A stretch of 46,843 bases of DNA from Agathobacter sp. (GTDB lineage: Bacteria; Bacillota; Clostridia; Lachnospirales; Lachnospiraceae): positions 1 through 46,843 of the forward strand of contig JAGAOC010000070.1 of NCBI GenBank assembly GCA_017623935.1, written 5' to 3'. The notes below the pieces were generated by a model, which worked only from the letters and a program-made list of their open reading frames with translations, had not been told where the DNA came from and searched no databases. Both the position numbers and the translations under genes were made by a program. Shown in pieces: positions 23,738 to 31,585 of the stretch. Numbering within the stretch: the first letter of the stretch is position 1; each line of letters begins with the position of its first letter.

Positions 23738-25569
23738 GTTGCAAATACCTCCTTATCAGAAATTGTCTTCTTATATCCAAGCTTGAACATTGGAGAGAAT
23801 GCATATCCCTCTTCAATATATCCAAGAGCCTTGTCAGATGCTGTAAGAGAAACTTTTGTCTGGATTGCTGGAACTACTGCGCTAACAGCTGTTGCTCCAT
23901 CCAGTTTTGCATCACGGCATCTATATTCGTAATTGATGGTCTCTCCATTTTCACCTTCGCAGGCAAGAGTGATACCAGTCATATCTTCTGGGTACTCTGT
24001 TGTACCGTAGCAAGCTGTAATGTACTCATCAAGAGTGATCTCTGCTGTAGGATCACTGATCTCAAGGATATTTCTCTCGATCTTAATGTTAGAAGATCCT
24101 TCTTCAAAGTACTCTTTGGTCTGAAGTTTAACAGTTACATCACGGAACTTGATCTCAACCGGGTCAAGAGTTAAGATACGGTTCTTCTTGCCATCGATCA
24201 CTTCTTCTGAGAAGTGGCAGTGTGTTGGGCAAAGGCAAAGATCAACTTCTTCTCCCTTGTAAGAAAGTTTCGCACTTCTTACAGTACCAGCTCCTGCATA
24301 GTGTGTGAAATAACCTGCACGGTATTTCTCCTGAATCAAGAATGGGTAAGAAGCATCCTGTACATGTTTTGTACCGATACCAACTGGCCATTCAAGTTTT
24401 GCAACGTAAGGACGAAGATCTACGATAGCTCCACCCTGATCCATGTTTACACAAGCTCTCATGTATGGATCGCAGTACCAGAATAACTGTTTGTCTGATC
24501 CGTAAAGGATATCTCTCCAAGGTGCACATTCTGGCTCATTGTAGTTACCAGCATTAACACCTTTCTTCTCTCTATAGTAGTCAGCAAACTCAGCCATTGT
24601 CATGTCGATCAGTTTGCCTTCTTTCTTCAGTTCACCATAGTATTTACATCCATCACTGTAGGATTTGTAAAGGAGTTCGTATGGCTGCTCCCAACGTCCC
24701 ATTTTGTTCATCCAGCCTGGTCCAACGAACATCATGTTGTATGCGTATCCGTTGTTGTATTTTGCAAGATCACGGTACTGATCGATCAGGTTGTAAAGAT
24801 ATGGGTACTCCCATGTCTTAGTATCATAGATCATACCACGAAGTACGTTCTGTGGATGAGTTCCGAAGTTAGAACCATTACCATCATAACAAGCGATCAA
24901 GTCACGGGAAAGATGAGGAATTGCTACGATTCCGCTATCTTCTGCTTCGTTAGCTGCTGGTGCATGTGTGTTCTGTTTGGATGGGATCCATGGAGCCCAT
25001 GGGCCACCATCGAATAATGTATACCAGGAATTGTTACAGGTATGATATGCTTTTGGACCTTCTTCCCAGCAAGTTGCAACAGCACATTTTACTGTTGGAT
25101 ATGTTTCTTTGATGTAGTTTGTTAAATCTGCATCCATGTAGTAAGATCCGGTTGATTCTGGATAGAATCCAAAGATATCATGGAACTTCTCGAATACGTC
25201 ATTAACGATAGCTTTCTTATCTTCTAAAGAGAACATCCAGATACAGAAATCTTTTGTCTTATATTTCTCACGGAACTCTTCACAAGGTAATCCAAGTAAG
25301 GACAGTGCGATCTCATCTCCGTACACTTCGTGATCATGTTTTGCGATCTCAACCGCCTCTGCATTGAACAGAGCTGCGTAGGTCATCTGAATTGTTACTT
25401 TAAGACCATTCTCGTGTGCCAGTCTCTGCTGTGTTTTGAAAATATCAAGAGACTCTGTTAAGAGAGCTTTATCTCCGATATCTTCTTCTTTTCCCTGTCC
25501 TGTAACTGTTGCGGAATACTCCGGAACCATCTCTGGACGGTGGATGATGTTAACAATAAATTTGTCCAT
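23710..25569 (-). CDS. Uncharacterised carbohydrate-linked protein with deacetylase/GH-barrel-like N-terminus
   Basis: A 619-residue cytoplasmic protein without signal peptide or membrane segment. The first ~330 residues look like a (beta/alpha) barrel of the GH57/GH38/polysaccharide-deacetylase type (FIVNIIHRPEMVPEY, YGDEIALSLLGLP, FGFYPESTGSYYMDADLTNYI, VKCAVATCWEEG), but I see no confident catalytic motif. The C-terminal ~270 residues look beta-rich, as in sugar-processing enzymes. Many Trp, Tyr and Asp residues suggest a sugar-binding cleft. The start at 25569 has GGAGG ten bases upstream. It has a near-consensus promoter with a LacI-type operator just downstream of the -10 and a second operator about 110 bp upstream. 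It is most likely an enzyme for a specific glycan; the substrate is unknown. Confidence 0.7.
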   Translation of the reverse strand: MDKFIVNIIHRPEMVPEYSATVTGQGKEEDIGDKALLTESLDIFKTQQRLAHENGLKVTIQMTYAALFNAEAVEIAKHDHEVYGDEIALSLLGLPCEEFREKYKTKDFCIWMFSLEDKKAIVNDVFEKFHDIFGFYPESTGSYYMDADLTNYIKETYPTVKCAVATCWEEGPKAYHTCNNSWYTLFDGGPWAPWIPSKQNTHAPAANEAEDSGIVAIPHLSRDLIACYDGNGSNFGTHPQNVLRGMIYDTKTWEYPYLYNLIDQYRDLAKYNNGYAYNMMFVGPGWMNKMGRWEQPYELLYKSYSDGCKYYGELKKEGKLIDMTMAEFADYYREKKGVNAGNYNEPECAPWRDILYGSDKQLFWYCDPYMRACVNMDQGGAIVDLRPYVAKLEWPVGIGTKHVQDASYPFLIQEKYRAGYFTHYAGAGTVRSAKLSYKGEEVDLCLCPTHCHFSEEVIDGKKNRILTLDPVEIKFRDVTVKLQTKEYFEEGSSNIKIERNILEISDPTAEITLDEYITACYGTTEYPEDMTGITLACEGENGETINYEYRCRDAKLDGATAVSAVVPAIQTKVSLTASDKALGYIEEGYAFSPMFKLGYKKTISDKEVFATWLNLEKAN

Positions 25570-25627
25570 CAGTCTAAATCCTCCATTATACTTTATATTG
25601 TCATGCGCACCCCTTAGTTTTTCAGTT

Positions 25628-25643
25628 GCGCAATCGGTTGCTC
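25628..25643. promoter_or_regulatory. LacI-type operator 1
   Basis: GCGCAATCGGTTGCTC has the GCGCAA-N4-TTGCgC plan (one mismatch) typical of LacI/CcpA-family half-sites around a central CG. It lies directly downstream of the -10 box at 25653-25658, where a repressor would block initiation. Confidence 0.7.
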
Positions 25644-25652
25644 TATGTTGAT

Positions 25653-25681
25653 AGTATAACAAGTCCTATCTTATATGTCAA
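25653..25681 (-). promoter_or_regulatory. Strong promoter of the 619-residue protein operon
   Basis: On the minus strand a perfect TTGACA (25676-25681) and TATACT (25653-25658) are separated by exactly 17 bp. It is flanked by the two LacI-type operators. Confidence 0.88.
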
Positions 25682-25754
25682 TGTGCAATTTTTATATTTT
25701 TACGAAATTTTTTTGAGCATTTTCACAAATCTCACAAAAAAGTTTTTTGCTTTT

Positions 25755-25770
25755 GCGCAACCGTTTGCGC
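25755..25770. promoter_or_regulatory. LacI-type operator 2
   Basis: GCGCAACCGTTTGCGC is a symmetric GCGCAA-N4-TTGCGC site. Its centre is about 127 bp from operator 1, close to a whole number of helical turns (about 12), so looping between the two is possible. Confidence 0.65.
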
Positions 25771-25780
25771 TTTTAGGTAT

Positions 25781-25921
25781 AAAAAAAGTTCGCTTGCGAA
25801 CTTTTCGCGCGCGTGCGGTATTGCGAAGCAATAAACTTCTCCTCAGCACGCTGCGCATAATTGACACGTAGTGTCTTTTGTTTTCTAGGGAATTCCCGAG
25901 GAATTTCCTAGAAAACAAAAA
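25781..25921 (-). repeat. Multi-hairpin intergenic repeat, copy C
   Basis: It has the same plan as the copies at 3778 and 14041. The first hairpin is entirely substituted but still paired: AAAGTTCGC / GCGAACTTT. The middle GC stem changes to GCGTGC/GCACGC, keeping complementarity. TATTGC/GCAATA and GACAC/GTGTC are retained and the long hairpin is TTTTGTTTTCTAGG.../CCTAGAAAACAAAA. On the minus strand the first hairpin is followed by seven T, a good intrinsic terminator. It lies after the dockerin gene and before the promoter at 25653. Confidence 0.85.
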
Positions 25922-25958
25922 CCCGTATACTCTACCTGTCTTGTAGAATATACGGGGT
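25921..25958 (-). terminator. Terminator of the dockerin protein gene
   Basis: ACCCGTATA pairs with TATACGGGG (25921-25929 with 25949-25957), with further AC/GT inner pairing. On the minus strand TTTTTGTTTTC follows. It lies just past the stop codon at 25964. Confidence 0.82.
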
Positions 25959-25963
25959 ATTTC

Positions 25964-27100
25964 TTAGGAAAAGCTGCTGATCTCTCCGTTATAATACCGC
26001 AGGATCTGCAGTGCATCCAGCAGATTTACTTTGCTGTCTGAATTTGTATCAGCCAGACTCAGCTGGTCAGCGGTCAGTGTCTTCTCTCCATTATAATACT
26101 TAAGAATATACATTGCATCAATGAGGTTAACCTTTCCATCTTCTGTAACATCGCCTAATGCATAACTTTGGCTGCCTTCTTTAACAGTGATCACACTACT
26201 TCTATAACGTCCGCAATCAATGGTTTCATCCCCTATGGATGCTTGGGTAACCTCTAAGTAGATGGTAGATGTAGTACCAGCCTCTACGCCTTCATTGACC
26301 GTTACATAAAAATAGGCAAAACATCCGATCACATCTAAGGTGTCGGTAGCTAGAAATGAGGCTCCCACCTTACCTTCTCCCGGTACTTCATAAGTGGACT
26401 GCAACGAGATCTTGTCTTTGAAATTCTCTTCAATTTCTATCTTCTCAAAAGTAAATATATCTGTATCATAGGTAAGCGTAATTCCCAGTGCCTGGATTCC
26501 TGTATTTTCCATGATCACTAATGGAACACGTCCTCTTCCCGCAATAGAACCATTGGATATCGCCAGATCAAAGACTTTCTTGGATTCTTCTGTGGAATCG
26601 TCTTCTTTTGAATCATCCTCTGTAGAACCACTTGTGCCGCCTAATACCAACGGTGAATAAGTCTTTCCGTTATAATTTACATTGTAAAGGGAAAGCTCAG
26701 TCTGAGCTACATCCTGACGAACTACAATAGGGATTTCCATAAATGCTTCCCCTTCTACTAAGGAACAATCGTCTCCTGAAAGCTGCACGATGACCTCATC
26801 TACTTCTATCTTAATAAACTGACTCCAGCCCTTGTCAACCACGATCTTAGAATCAATCCTCAGAACATCATAGTCATATTTCAGGACAAAATAAATATTA
26901 TCACTGGTCATGGTTTGGGTTGGCGAGATCTTAAGAGTATAAGTCTCTCCCTTCACCAGGGTCTGTGGATTCTCTTCCTCTAATTCCAGAACAAATCCGC
27001 TGGCTCCTGTGGTAGATGCCATTACATTGTTATTTGCAAACAGTGTAGATGTTACCAGCACTGCAAGCAATGTTACTATAGAAATCCATTTCTTTCTCAT
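25964..27100 (-). CDS. Secreted cohesin-like and dockerin protein (second of pair)
   Basis: A 378-residue secreted protein. Residues 1-28 are a signal peptide. Two cohesin/Ig-like beta domains follow: about 35-150 (LELEEENPQTLVKGETYTL...MEIPIVV) and about 180-305 (LAISNGSIAGRGRVPLVIMENTGI...VIVKEG type). The C-terminal ~60 residues form a type I dockerin with two Ca-binding repeats (DVTEDGKVNLIDAMYILKYY and DTNSDSKVNLLDALQILRYY). It is 27 bp downstream of a homologous gene, so the two form one unit. In cellulosome builders, dockerins bind cohesins of a scaffoldin. Here both module types are on one polypeptide and no catalytic module is present, so self-assembly or a small surface complex is possible. 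Confidence 0.85.
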   Translation of the reverse strand: MRKKWISIVTLLAVLVTSTLFANNNVMASTTGASGFVLELEEENPQTLVKGETYTLKISPTQTMTSDNIYFVLKYDYDVLRIDSKIVVDKGWSQFIKIEVDEVIVQLSGDDCSLVEGEAFMEIPIVVRQDVAQTELSLYNVNYNGKTYSPLVLGGTSGSTEDDSKEDDSTEESKKVFDLAISNGSIAGRGRVPLVIMENTGIQALGITLTYDTDIFTFEKIEIEENFKDKISLQSTYEVPGEGKVGASFLATDTLDVIGCFAYFYVTVNEGVEAGTTSTIYLEVTQASIGDETIDCGRYRSSVITVKEGSQSYALGDVTEDGKVNLIDAMYILKYYNGEKTLTADQLSLADTNSDSKVNLLDALQILRYYNGEISSFS

Positions 27101-27127
27101 ATCTTCTCTCCGCTTCTCTATGATCTG

Positions 27128-28237
27128 TTATAACTTCGCTATCTCTCCATTATAATATCTTAATATCTGCAATGCATCCATCAGATTTACTTTTCCATCG
27201 GAATTGGTATCTGCCGCTTCAAGCTGACTGTCGGTTAAGGTTATTTCTCCGTTATAATACCGTAAAATCGTAAGCGCGTCTAAGAGATTGATCTTCCCGT
27301 CTCCCGTCACATCTCCTTCTTCATATACCACTTCTGCTTTGACGATAACAGTGGCACTTGCCGCAGCCCCCGCAGTAAGATCTTCTGTCTTATTCGTTAC
27401 CTGCAAAACTTCTACGTTCACTGTAGATACCGTTCCAGCCTTAACATTATCCTTTATCTTAAAATGCAAATTTGCAAATACTCCTGTATCGGTCATGGCA
27501 TCGGCTGCAAGAAAAGAGGCTCCTATACGACCTTTTCCAGCCTCTTCATACACCGACTGCAGTGAGATCTTATTCTTATATCCACTTTCAATGGTGATCT
27601 GTTCAAAAGTAAGCACATCTGTATCAAAAGAAATAGAAAGGCCTAATCCGTTGATTCCCACGTTCTTTACGATCTGAACTGGAATCACCACTTCACTTTC
27701 TGCCTCTACATCTTCTAACTCCATCTGAAAATCATACTCATCATCTGCAGGAGCATTTCCGATCACCAGCGTATCTGATGTTCCATTCTCATACAGATCC
27801 TCACCATTGTATGCAGGATTAATGTCTGACAGCCACATACTTGCAGGGTTGCTCATATTAGCAACAACCGGGATCTGAAGGATCGCTTCTCCCTTATCGC
27901 TGGAATCTGCATATCCTGACATATGCATGATATAGCAACCGGCTCCATCTGTATATGCAACGCCCCATCCATCAGAAGGTTTCAATGCACTGGCGTCTAC
28001 CTGAATCTTTTCGTCATAATTAAAAACGAAATAGATCTCATCTACCGCAGAGACTTCCTTCAAATACACTTCTATGATATAAGTCTCTCCCACCGTTAAT
28101 CCGGAAGGGTTGTCCCCTACCATGCGTAATTGTAATTCACAGTCAGATGTAACCGCCTGGATCTGAACCTTTGGCGATAATATCATTCCTACTAAAAGTG
28201 CAAATACTGCCACTAATGAAAAAAGTTTCTTTCTCAT
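27128..28237 (-). CDS. Secreted cohesin-like and dockerin protein (first of pair)
   Basis: A 369-residue secreted protein with a signal peptide (MRKKLFSLVAVFALLVGMIL), two cohesin/Ig-like domains (LQLRMVGDNPSGLTVGETYI and QMELEDVEAESEVVIPVQI regions) and a C-terminal type I dockerin (DVTGDGKINLLDALTILRYY and DTNSDGKVNLMDALQILRYY). The second cohesin-like domain is close to that of the downstream paralogue (ISLQSVYEEAGKGRIGASFLA versus ISLQSTYEVPGEGKVGASFLA). The open frame extends upstream to 28405, but that extension reads through the intergenic repeat. The ATG at 28237 has a GGGGGA site and a TATAAT box at 28277-28282. No catalytic or sorting domain is seen. Confidence 0.85.
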   Translation of the reverse strand: MRKKLFSLVAVFALLVGMILSPKVQIQAVTSDCELQLRMVGDNPSGLTVGETYIIEVYLKEVSAVDEIYFVFNYDEKIQVDASALKPSDGWGVAYTDGAGCYIMHMSGYADSSDKGEAILQIPVVANMSNPASMWLSDINPAYNGEDLYENGTSDTLVIGNAPADDEYDFQMELEDVEAESEVVIPVQIVKNVGINGLGLSISFDTDVLTFEQITIESGYKNKISLQSVYEEAGKGRIGASFLAADAMTDTGVFANLHFKIKDNVKAGTVSTVNVEVLQVTNKTEDLTAGAAASATVIVKAEVVYEEGDVTGDGKINLLDALTILRYYNGEITLTDSQLEAADTNSDGKVNLMDALQILRYYNGEIAKL

Positions 28238-28276
28238 AACTTTTCCCCCGATCCCATAAATTTTAAAGCCTGTATT

Positions 28277-28282
28277 ATTATA
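28277..28282 (-). promoter_or_regulatory. Probable -10 box of the cohesin/dockerin operon
   Basis: TATAAT on the minus strand, 40 bp before the start codon. The -35 region is weak (TAGAAA at 17-bp spacing). It lies between repeat copy D and the gene. Confidence 0.45.
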
Positions 28283-28316
28283 TCGGCAATTTTTCCCATT
28301 TTCTAAAGTAAAAATT

Positions 28317-28459
28317 AAAAAAGATTGCGCTCCGCGCAATCTCCGCGCGCGAGCGGTATTGCGAAGCAATAAACTTCTTCTCCGCTCGCTGCGCATAATG
28401 GACACGTAGTGTCTTTTGTTTTCCAGGAAATTCCAGAGGAATTTCCTGGCAAATAAAAA
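28317..28459 (-). repeat. Multi-hairpin intergenic repeat, copy D
   Basis: The first hairpin is GATTGCGC/GCGCAATC (28323-28341), followed on the minus strand by TTTTTTAATTTTT, a good terminator. The middle stem GCGAGCGG / CCGCTCGC is perfectly complementary here, unlike copy A. TATTGC/GCAATA, GACAC/GTGTC and the long hairpin are all present. It lies between lacI (upstream) and the cohesin/dockerin operon promoter. Confidence 0.85.
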
Positions 28460-28460
28460 A

Positions 28461-28533
28461 GAGTTCGCAAAAGCGAACTCTTCCCACGCGCGGTATTGCG
28501 AAGCAATAAGCTTCTTCCCCCGCTACGTAGTGT
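28461..28533 (-). repeat. Degenerate multi-hairpin repeat, copy E, with terminator
   Basis: A shortened copy abuts copy D. GAGTTCGC-AAAA-GCGAACTC (28461-28480) replaces the first hairpin, TATTGC/GCAATA is kept, and only a fragment of the GACAC/GTGTC part remains. On the minus strand the first hairpin is followed by TTTTTTATTT and would terminate the lacI transcript, which ends at 28536. Confidence 0.7.
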
Positions 28534-28535
28534 TT

Positions 28536-29537
28536 TTATTTTGTAGATTCCTTCAATACCACCTCATAAGAAAGCAGTGTTCTCTCCGACACTTCTTCGC
28601 CCTCTACCTGAGCCAGCAGATTCTTGCAGACCTCCATTCCGATCTCCCTGGCGTCAAAGGTCAGAGATGTGATCGATGGCACACTATTCTCTAACACGGA
28701 ACTATTATAGAAAGACGCCAATTTCAGATCCTGAGGCACTTTGACATGTTCCTGTCTTAATTTCCGAAGAACCTGAGAACAGATGGCATCATCCATACAG
28801 ATAATACAATCTACCTTCTTCTCAAGAACTTCATCTACTGCCCGATCGATAAAAGCTTTGCTTTCCAGATTCAGATAAGTCAGATCCGTATCTCTTGTCA
28901 TATTAAGCTGATCATAAGCTCCTAAAAATCCCTTATATCGGTTGCGGTTTACTACGATATTCTCATTGCCTCCAAGCAACGCGATCCTTCGCATCTGCCG
29001 CATAAGGATAATAGAAGTCAGCTCCCGGCAGGCACTTTCGTGATCATGATCCACCTGCTTTACATTCTTATAATTCGTACTTCCGGCTGTCACAAAAGGA
29101 ACATCTCTATGCTTTAAGAACTCGATCTGCGGATCCATGAGAAATGTCCGAAGGAGAATGACTCCATCCACTTTATGATTGGAGATCACTCTCTCCAAAC
29201 TGGAAATATCGTTCTCCTGGCTGATACAAAGCAGGATATCATATCCCATCATTCCCGCGATTTCCTGAATCCCCATAATGGCTTCCTGAAAAAACGGAAG
29301 GTCTACCAGAGCATAATTTCCCGGCATTACCACGCAGAGATTATAGGTCTTAGACTGTGCTAAGCCCTTCGCTATTACATTTGGCTTATAATTATGTTCT
29401 TCTATATAAGACAGAACCTTCTGTCTTGTATCCTCACCAATTCGCCCTTTACCGGATATCGCCCGGCTTACAGTGGTCTTAGAGATTCCCAATGCCTCCG
29501 CCACATCCGAAATGGTAATATTTTTTTGATCATTCAT
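28536..29537 (-). CDS. LacI family transcriptional regulator
   Basis: A 333-residue repressor with the N-terminal LacI helix-turn-helix and hinge (ITISDVAEALGISKTTVSRAI, TRQKVLSYIEEHNYKPNVIAKGLA). A periplasmic-binding-protein-like sugar sensor follows (LCVVMPGNYALVDLPFFQEAI, GVILLRT, DCIICMDDAICSQVLRKLR, SITSLTFDAREIGMEVCKNLL). The length is typical. It starts within the last 8 bp of the L,D-transpeptidase gene, so it is translated from that message. Candidate targets are the GCGCAA-N4-TTGCGC sites upstream of the 619-residue protein gene about 3 kb away; this is inference. Confidence 0.93.
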   Translation of the reverse strand: MNDQKNITISDVAEALGISKTTVSRAISGKGRIGEDTRQKVLSYIEEHNYKPNVIAKGLAQSKTYNLCVVMPGNYALVDLPFFQEAIMGIQEIAGMMGYDILLCISQENDISSLERVISNHKVDGVILLRTFLMDPQIEFLKHRDVPFVTAGSTNYKNVKQVDHDHESACRELTSIILMRQMRRIALLGGNENIVVNRNRYKGFLGAYDQLNMTRDTDLTYLNLESKAFIDRAVDEVLEKKVDCIICMDDAICSQVLRKLRQEHVKVPQDLKLASFYNSSVLENSVPSITSLTFDAREIGMEVCKNLLAQVEGEEVSERTLLSYEVVLKESTK

Positions 29538-31263
29538 GATTTTCCTCCAGAGCGGCTCCCTGTGTGACTTCCTGTGTAACTTCCTGCTGGGTAGCCTCGG
29601 CCTCTGCCTTTAATGTCTCAATGGCTTTTTCTGCTTTGGTAAGATTATCGTAATTGGTCACAAAAGATTTTGCCAGTTCAGAAAGCTCATCGTATTTTGC
29701 TCTTACTTCAACCACCTTACTCTCCTGTTCTAAAGTAACCTTCTCCGGTTCTTTTCCAAGAGCTTTGATGGCATCTATGACCGTATACGCCTGATCCTGT
29801 GCAATTCCTCGCTTAGATTCACTTCCCGGAAGTTCGTAAACTAAAACCGGATAATTTGCCTCTACATTTTCAAAGATCTTCTTTGCGGCACTCCATGGGA
29901 GATTGATACAACCATGAGAACCATTTCTCTTATAAATAGCAGCACCAAAAGTTTTTCTCCAAGTAGCATCATGCATTCCAACATTTCCTGCAAAAGGCAT
30001 CCAATAATCTACATGAGAATTCCAAGTAGAACCTTTTAAGGTAGCATCCTCATCCTTATATGTAATGCCAAAAGCACCTGTCGGAGAACCATTTCCTTCA
30101 GAAATGTCTCCAGAAACGAAGTCTGTCTCTATGATCAGTTCGCCATTCTTATATAAGAATAAATGCTGTGCAGTCAGATTGATCTCTACATAAGAGTTTC
30201 CATAATCTTTTCCCTCATGGCTATTTGCAGTCATGGAGTAGTTCAGATCTCTGGTAACCGGTGTTCCTGTTGCAAGATCCGCTAAGATCTGTTCCATCTC
30301 TGCTTCTGTATCCACTTTCCAACCATAATGGCTGTTGCTTATAGTTACAGTCTTGCCATAGGAAGTATCGAATTGTTTTGCAGAATAACAAGTATTAAAT
30401 TCATTGCCCAGGCTCTTCACATAAGCCTTTAACTGTTCTTCGTCCACAGCCACGTCCAAATTGTCTGAAAGAGAAAGCCAGCTATGGAATGTCTCTTTGT
30501 CCAGGACTTTTGTGGTGCTTCCTACCTGATATGTAATCTGGGAGTTTAAATACTGATTCAGATTGCCTACCGCCAAAATTAAATTCTCATCATCTTCTCT
30601 GATCTCTGGTTCTAAATAGCATCCGCTCTCAAAAAGTGAGAGTTCTGAAGCCAAACCATAAATCTTCTCTTCTACTGCTGCGATCAATGCCTCTTCATTA
30701 ATTGCAGTTCCTTCCTGAGCCGGTATGATCGAGTATCCCTGCTCACTATACTCTGAGATCGTTGCATTGACCGGCATGATCTGCTTCTCCTGTGCCATGC
30801 AGGAAAGTTTTTCTACACTTGCCACAAGTTTTTCTTTATTAAAGGAAACAACCGTTTCATTTTCCAGATCGCTCTTGGCAAATAACTTGATCGGCCAGGC
30901 AAAAGCATTCTGTTCTTTTAAGAAATTCTCAATGCTATCATCCCACTGTAATTCCAGATCAATGTCTGCCCCTTTCAAAAGTTCCAAACCACCTTCGCGA
31001 TCTTGGATCTCTAACTCATAACCGGATATCTTGGATTCCGTTTTCTCTTTTACTTTGTCAACGGAATATCCCGAAATACTCATTCCGTTTATGCTTGTTC
31101 CAAAGAAAAAGTGACTCATAAAATATACGGAAAATCCTAAATAGATCAGAAGCAATGCTCCCAGGAAGATTCCACCGCTCAAAAGGATCTTCTTCTTAGC
31201 CGGTGCTTTTACCTTCGTATTTTCTCCTCCCTCAATCTTTTTTGCTTTTGTAGTTTTACTCAT
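29530..31263 (-). CDS. L,D-transpeptidase with PG-binding (VanW-type) domain
   Basis: A 577-residue membrane-anchored enzyme that makes 3-3 cross-links in peptidoglycan. There is a short basic cytoplasmic tail, one membrane segment (about 25-50), an extracellular PG_binding_4-type domain (about 55-340), and a YkuD catalytic domain with Cys ~452 in SHGCINLP preceded by VGMHDATW. The C-terminus has a helical repeat (about 495-555, VTLEQESKVVEVRAKYDELS) like those of gut Firmicute surface proteins. It ends in a Gln/Thr/Glu-rich tail. The ATG at 31263 follows GAGGAAAATT. The stop codon lies inside the start of the downstream lacI gene, an unusual partner. Confidence 0.92.
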   Translation of the reverse strand: MSKTTKAKKIEGGENTKVKAPAKKKILLSGGIFLGALLLIYLGFSVYFMSHFFFGTSINGMSISGYSVDKVKEKTESKISGYELEIQDREGGLELLKGADIDLELQWDDSIENFLKEQNAFAWPIKLFAKSDLENETVVSFNKEKLVASVEKLSCMAQEKQIMPVNATISEYSEQGYSIIPAQEGTAINEEALIAAVEEKIYGLASELSLFESGCYLEPEIREDDENLILAVGNLNQYLNSQITYQVGSTTKVLDKETFHSWLSLSDNLDVAVDEEQLKAYVKSLGNEFNTCYSAKQFDTSYGKTVTISNSHYGWKVDTEAEMEQILADLATGTPVTRDLNYSMTANSHEGKDYGNSYVEINLTAQHLFLYKNGELIIETDFVSGDISEGNGSPTGAFGITYKDEDATLKGSTWNSHVDYWMPFAGNVGMHDATWRKTFGAAIYKRNGSHGCINLPWSAAKKIFENVEANYPVLVYELPGSESKRGIAQDQAYTVIDAIKALGKEPEKVTLEQESKVVEVRAKYDELSELAKSFVTNYDNLTKAEKAIETLKAEAEATQQEVTQEVTQGAALEENHE

Positions 31264-31323
31264 AATTTTCCTCTCTTTTAGTAAATCGTCTTTATCGTGA
31301 TGTGCTTTGTATCCTCCCACCTA

Positions 31324-31353
31324 AGAGCAGTATCACAAAACAATAAACTTCTT
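31324..31353 (-). repeat. Remnant of the multi-hairpin repeat
   Basis: AGCAGTATCACAAAACAATAAACTTCTT differs at only a few bases from the AGCGGTATTGCGAAGCAATAAACTTCTT core of the full copies; the flanking hairpins are gone. It lies upstream of the L,D-transpeptidase start. Confidence 0.55.
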
Positions 31354-31506
31354 TTCTATATTATACTGCAAGATTCATAAAGTCAAACACTTCCAGAAAA
31401 AAGAAAATTCTGCGCCAAAAAAAGAAAAAACTGCACAATCTCTGAACATTATTGTAATGGAATTATTAAGAAATTCATAAATTTTCTTAAGATGAGGAAA
31501 ATACAA

Positions 31507-31535
31507 TTGTTTCCGAAAATTCCCTGTGCTATAAT
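31507..31535 (+). promoter_or_regulatory. Promoter of the PAP2 phosphatase gene
   Basis: TTGTTT (31507-31512) and a perfect TATAAT (31530-31535) are 17 bp apart, 50 bp before the start codon. The rest of the 31264-31585 spacer is AT-rich, with nothing else recognised apart from the repeat remnant. Confidence 0.65.
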
Positions 31536-31585
31536 CGGCACGTAATGAGAAAACAGAGATTAATGAATAGGTAACAGGTGATATT

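Noticed and set aside
28238..28405. N-terminal extension of the first cohesin/dockerin gene
   Set aside because: It reads through repeat copy D. A clear signal peptide, a GGGGGA site and a -10 box support the start at 28237.
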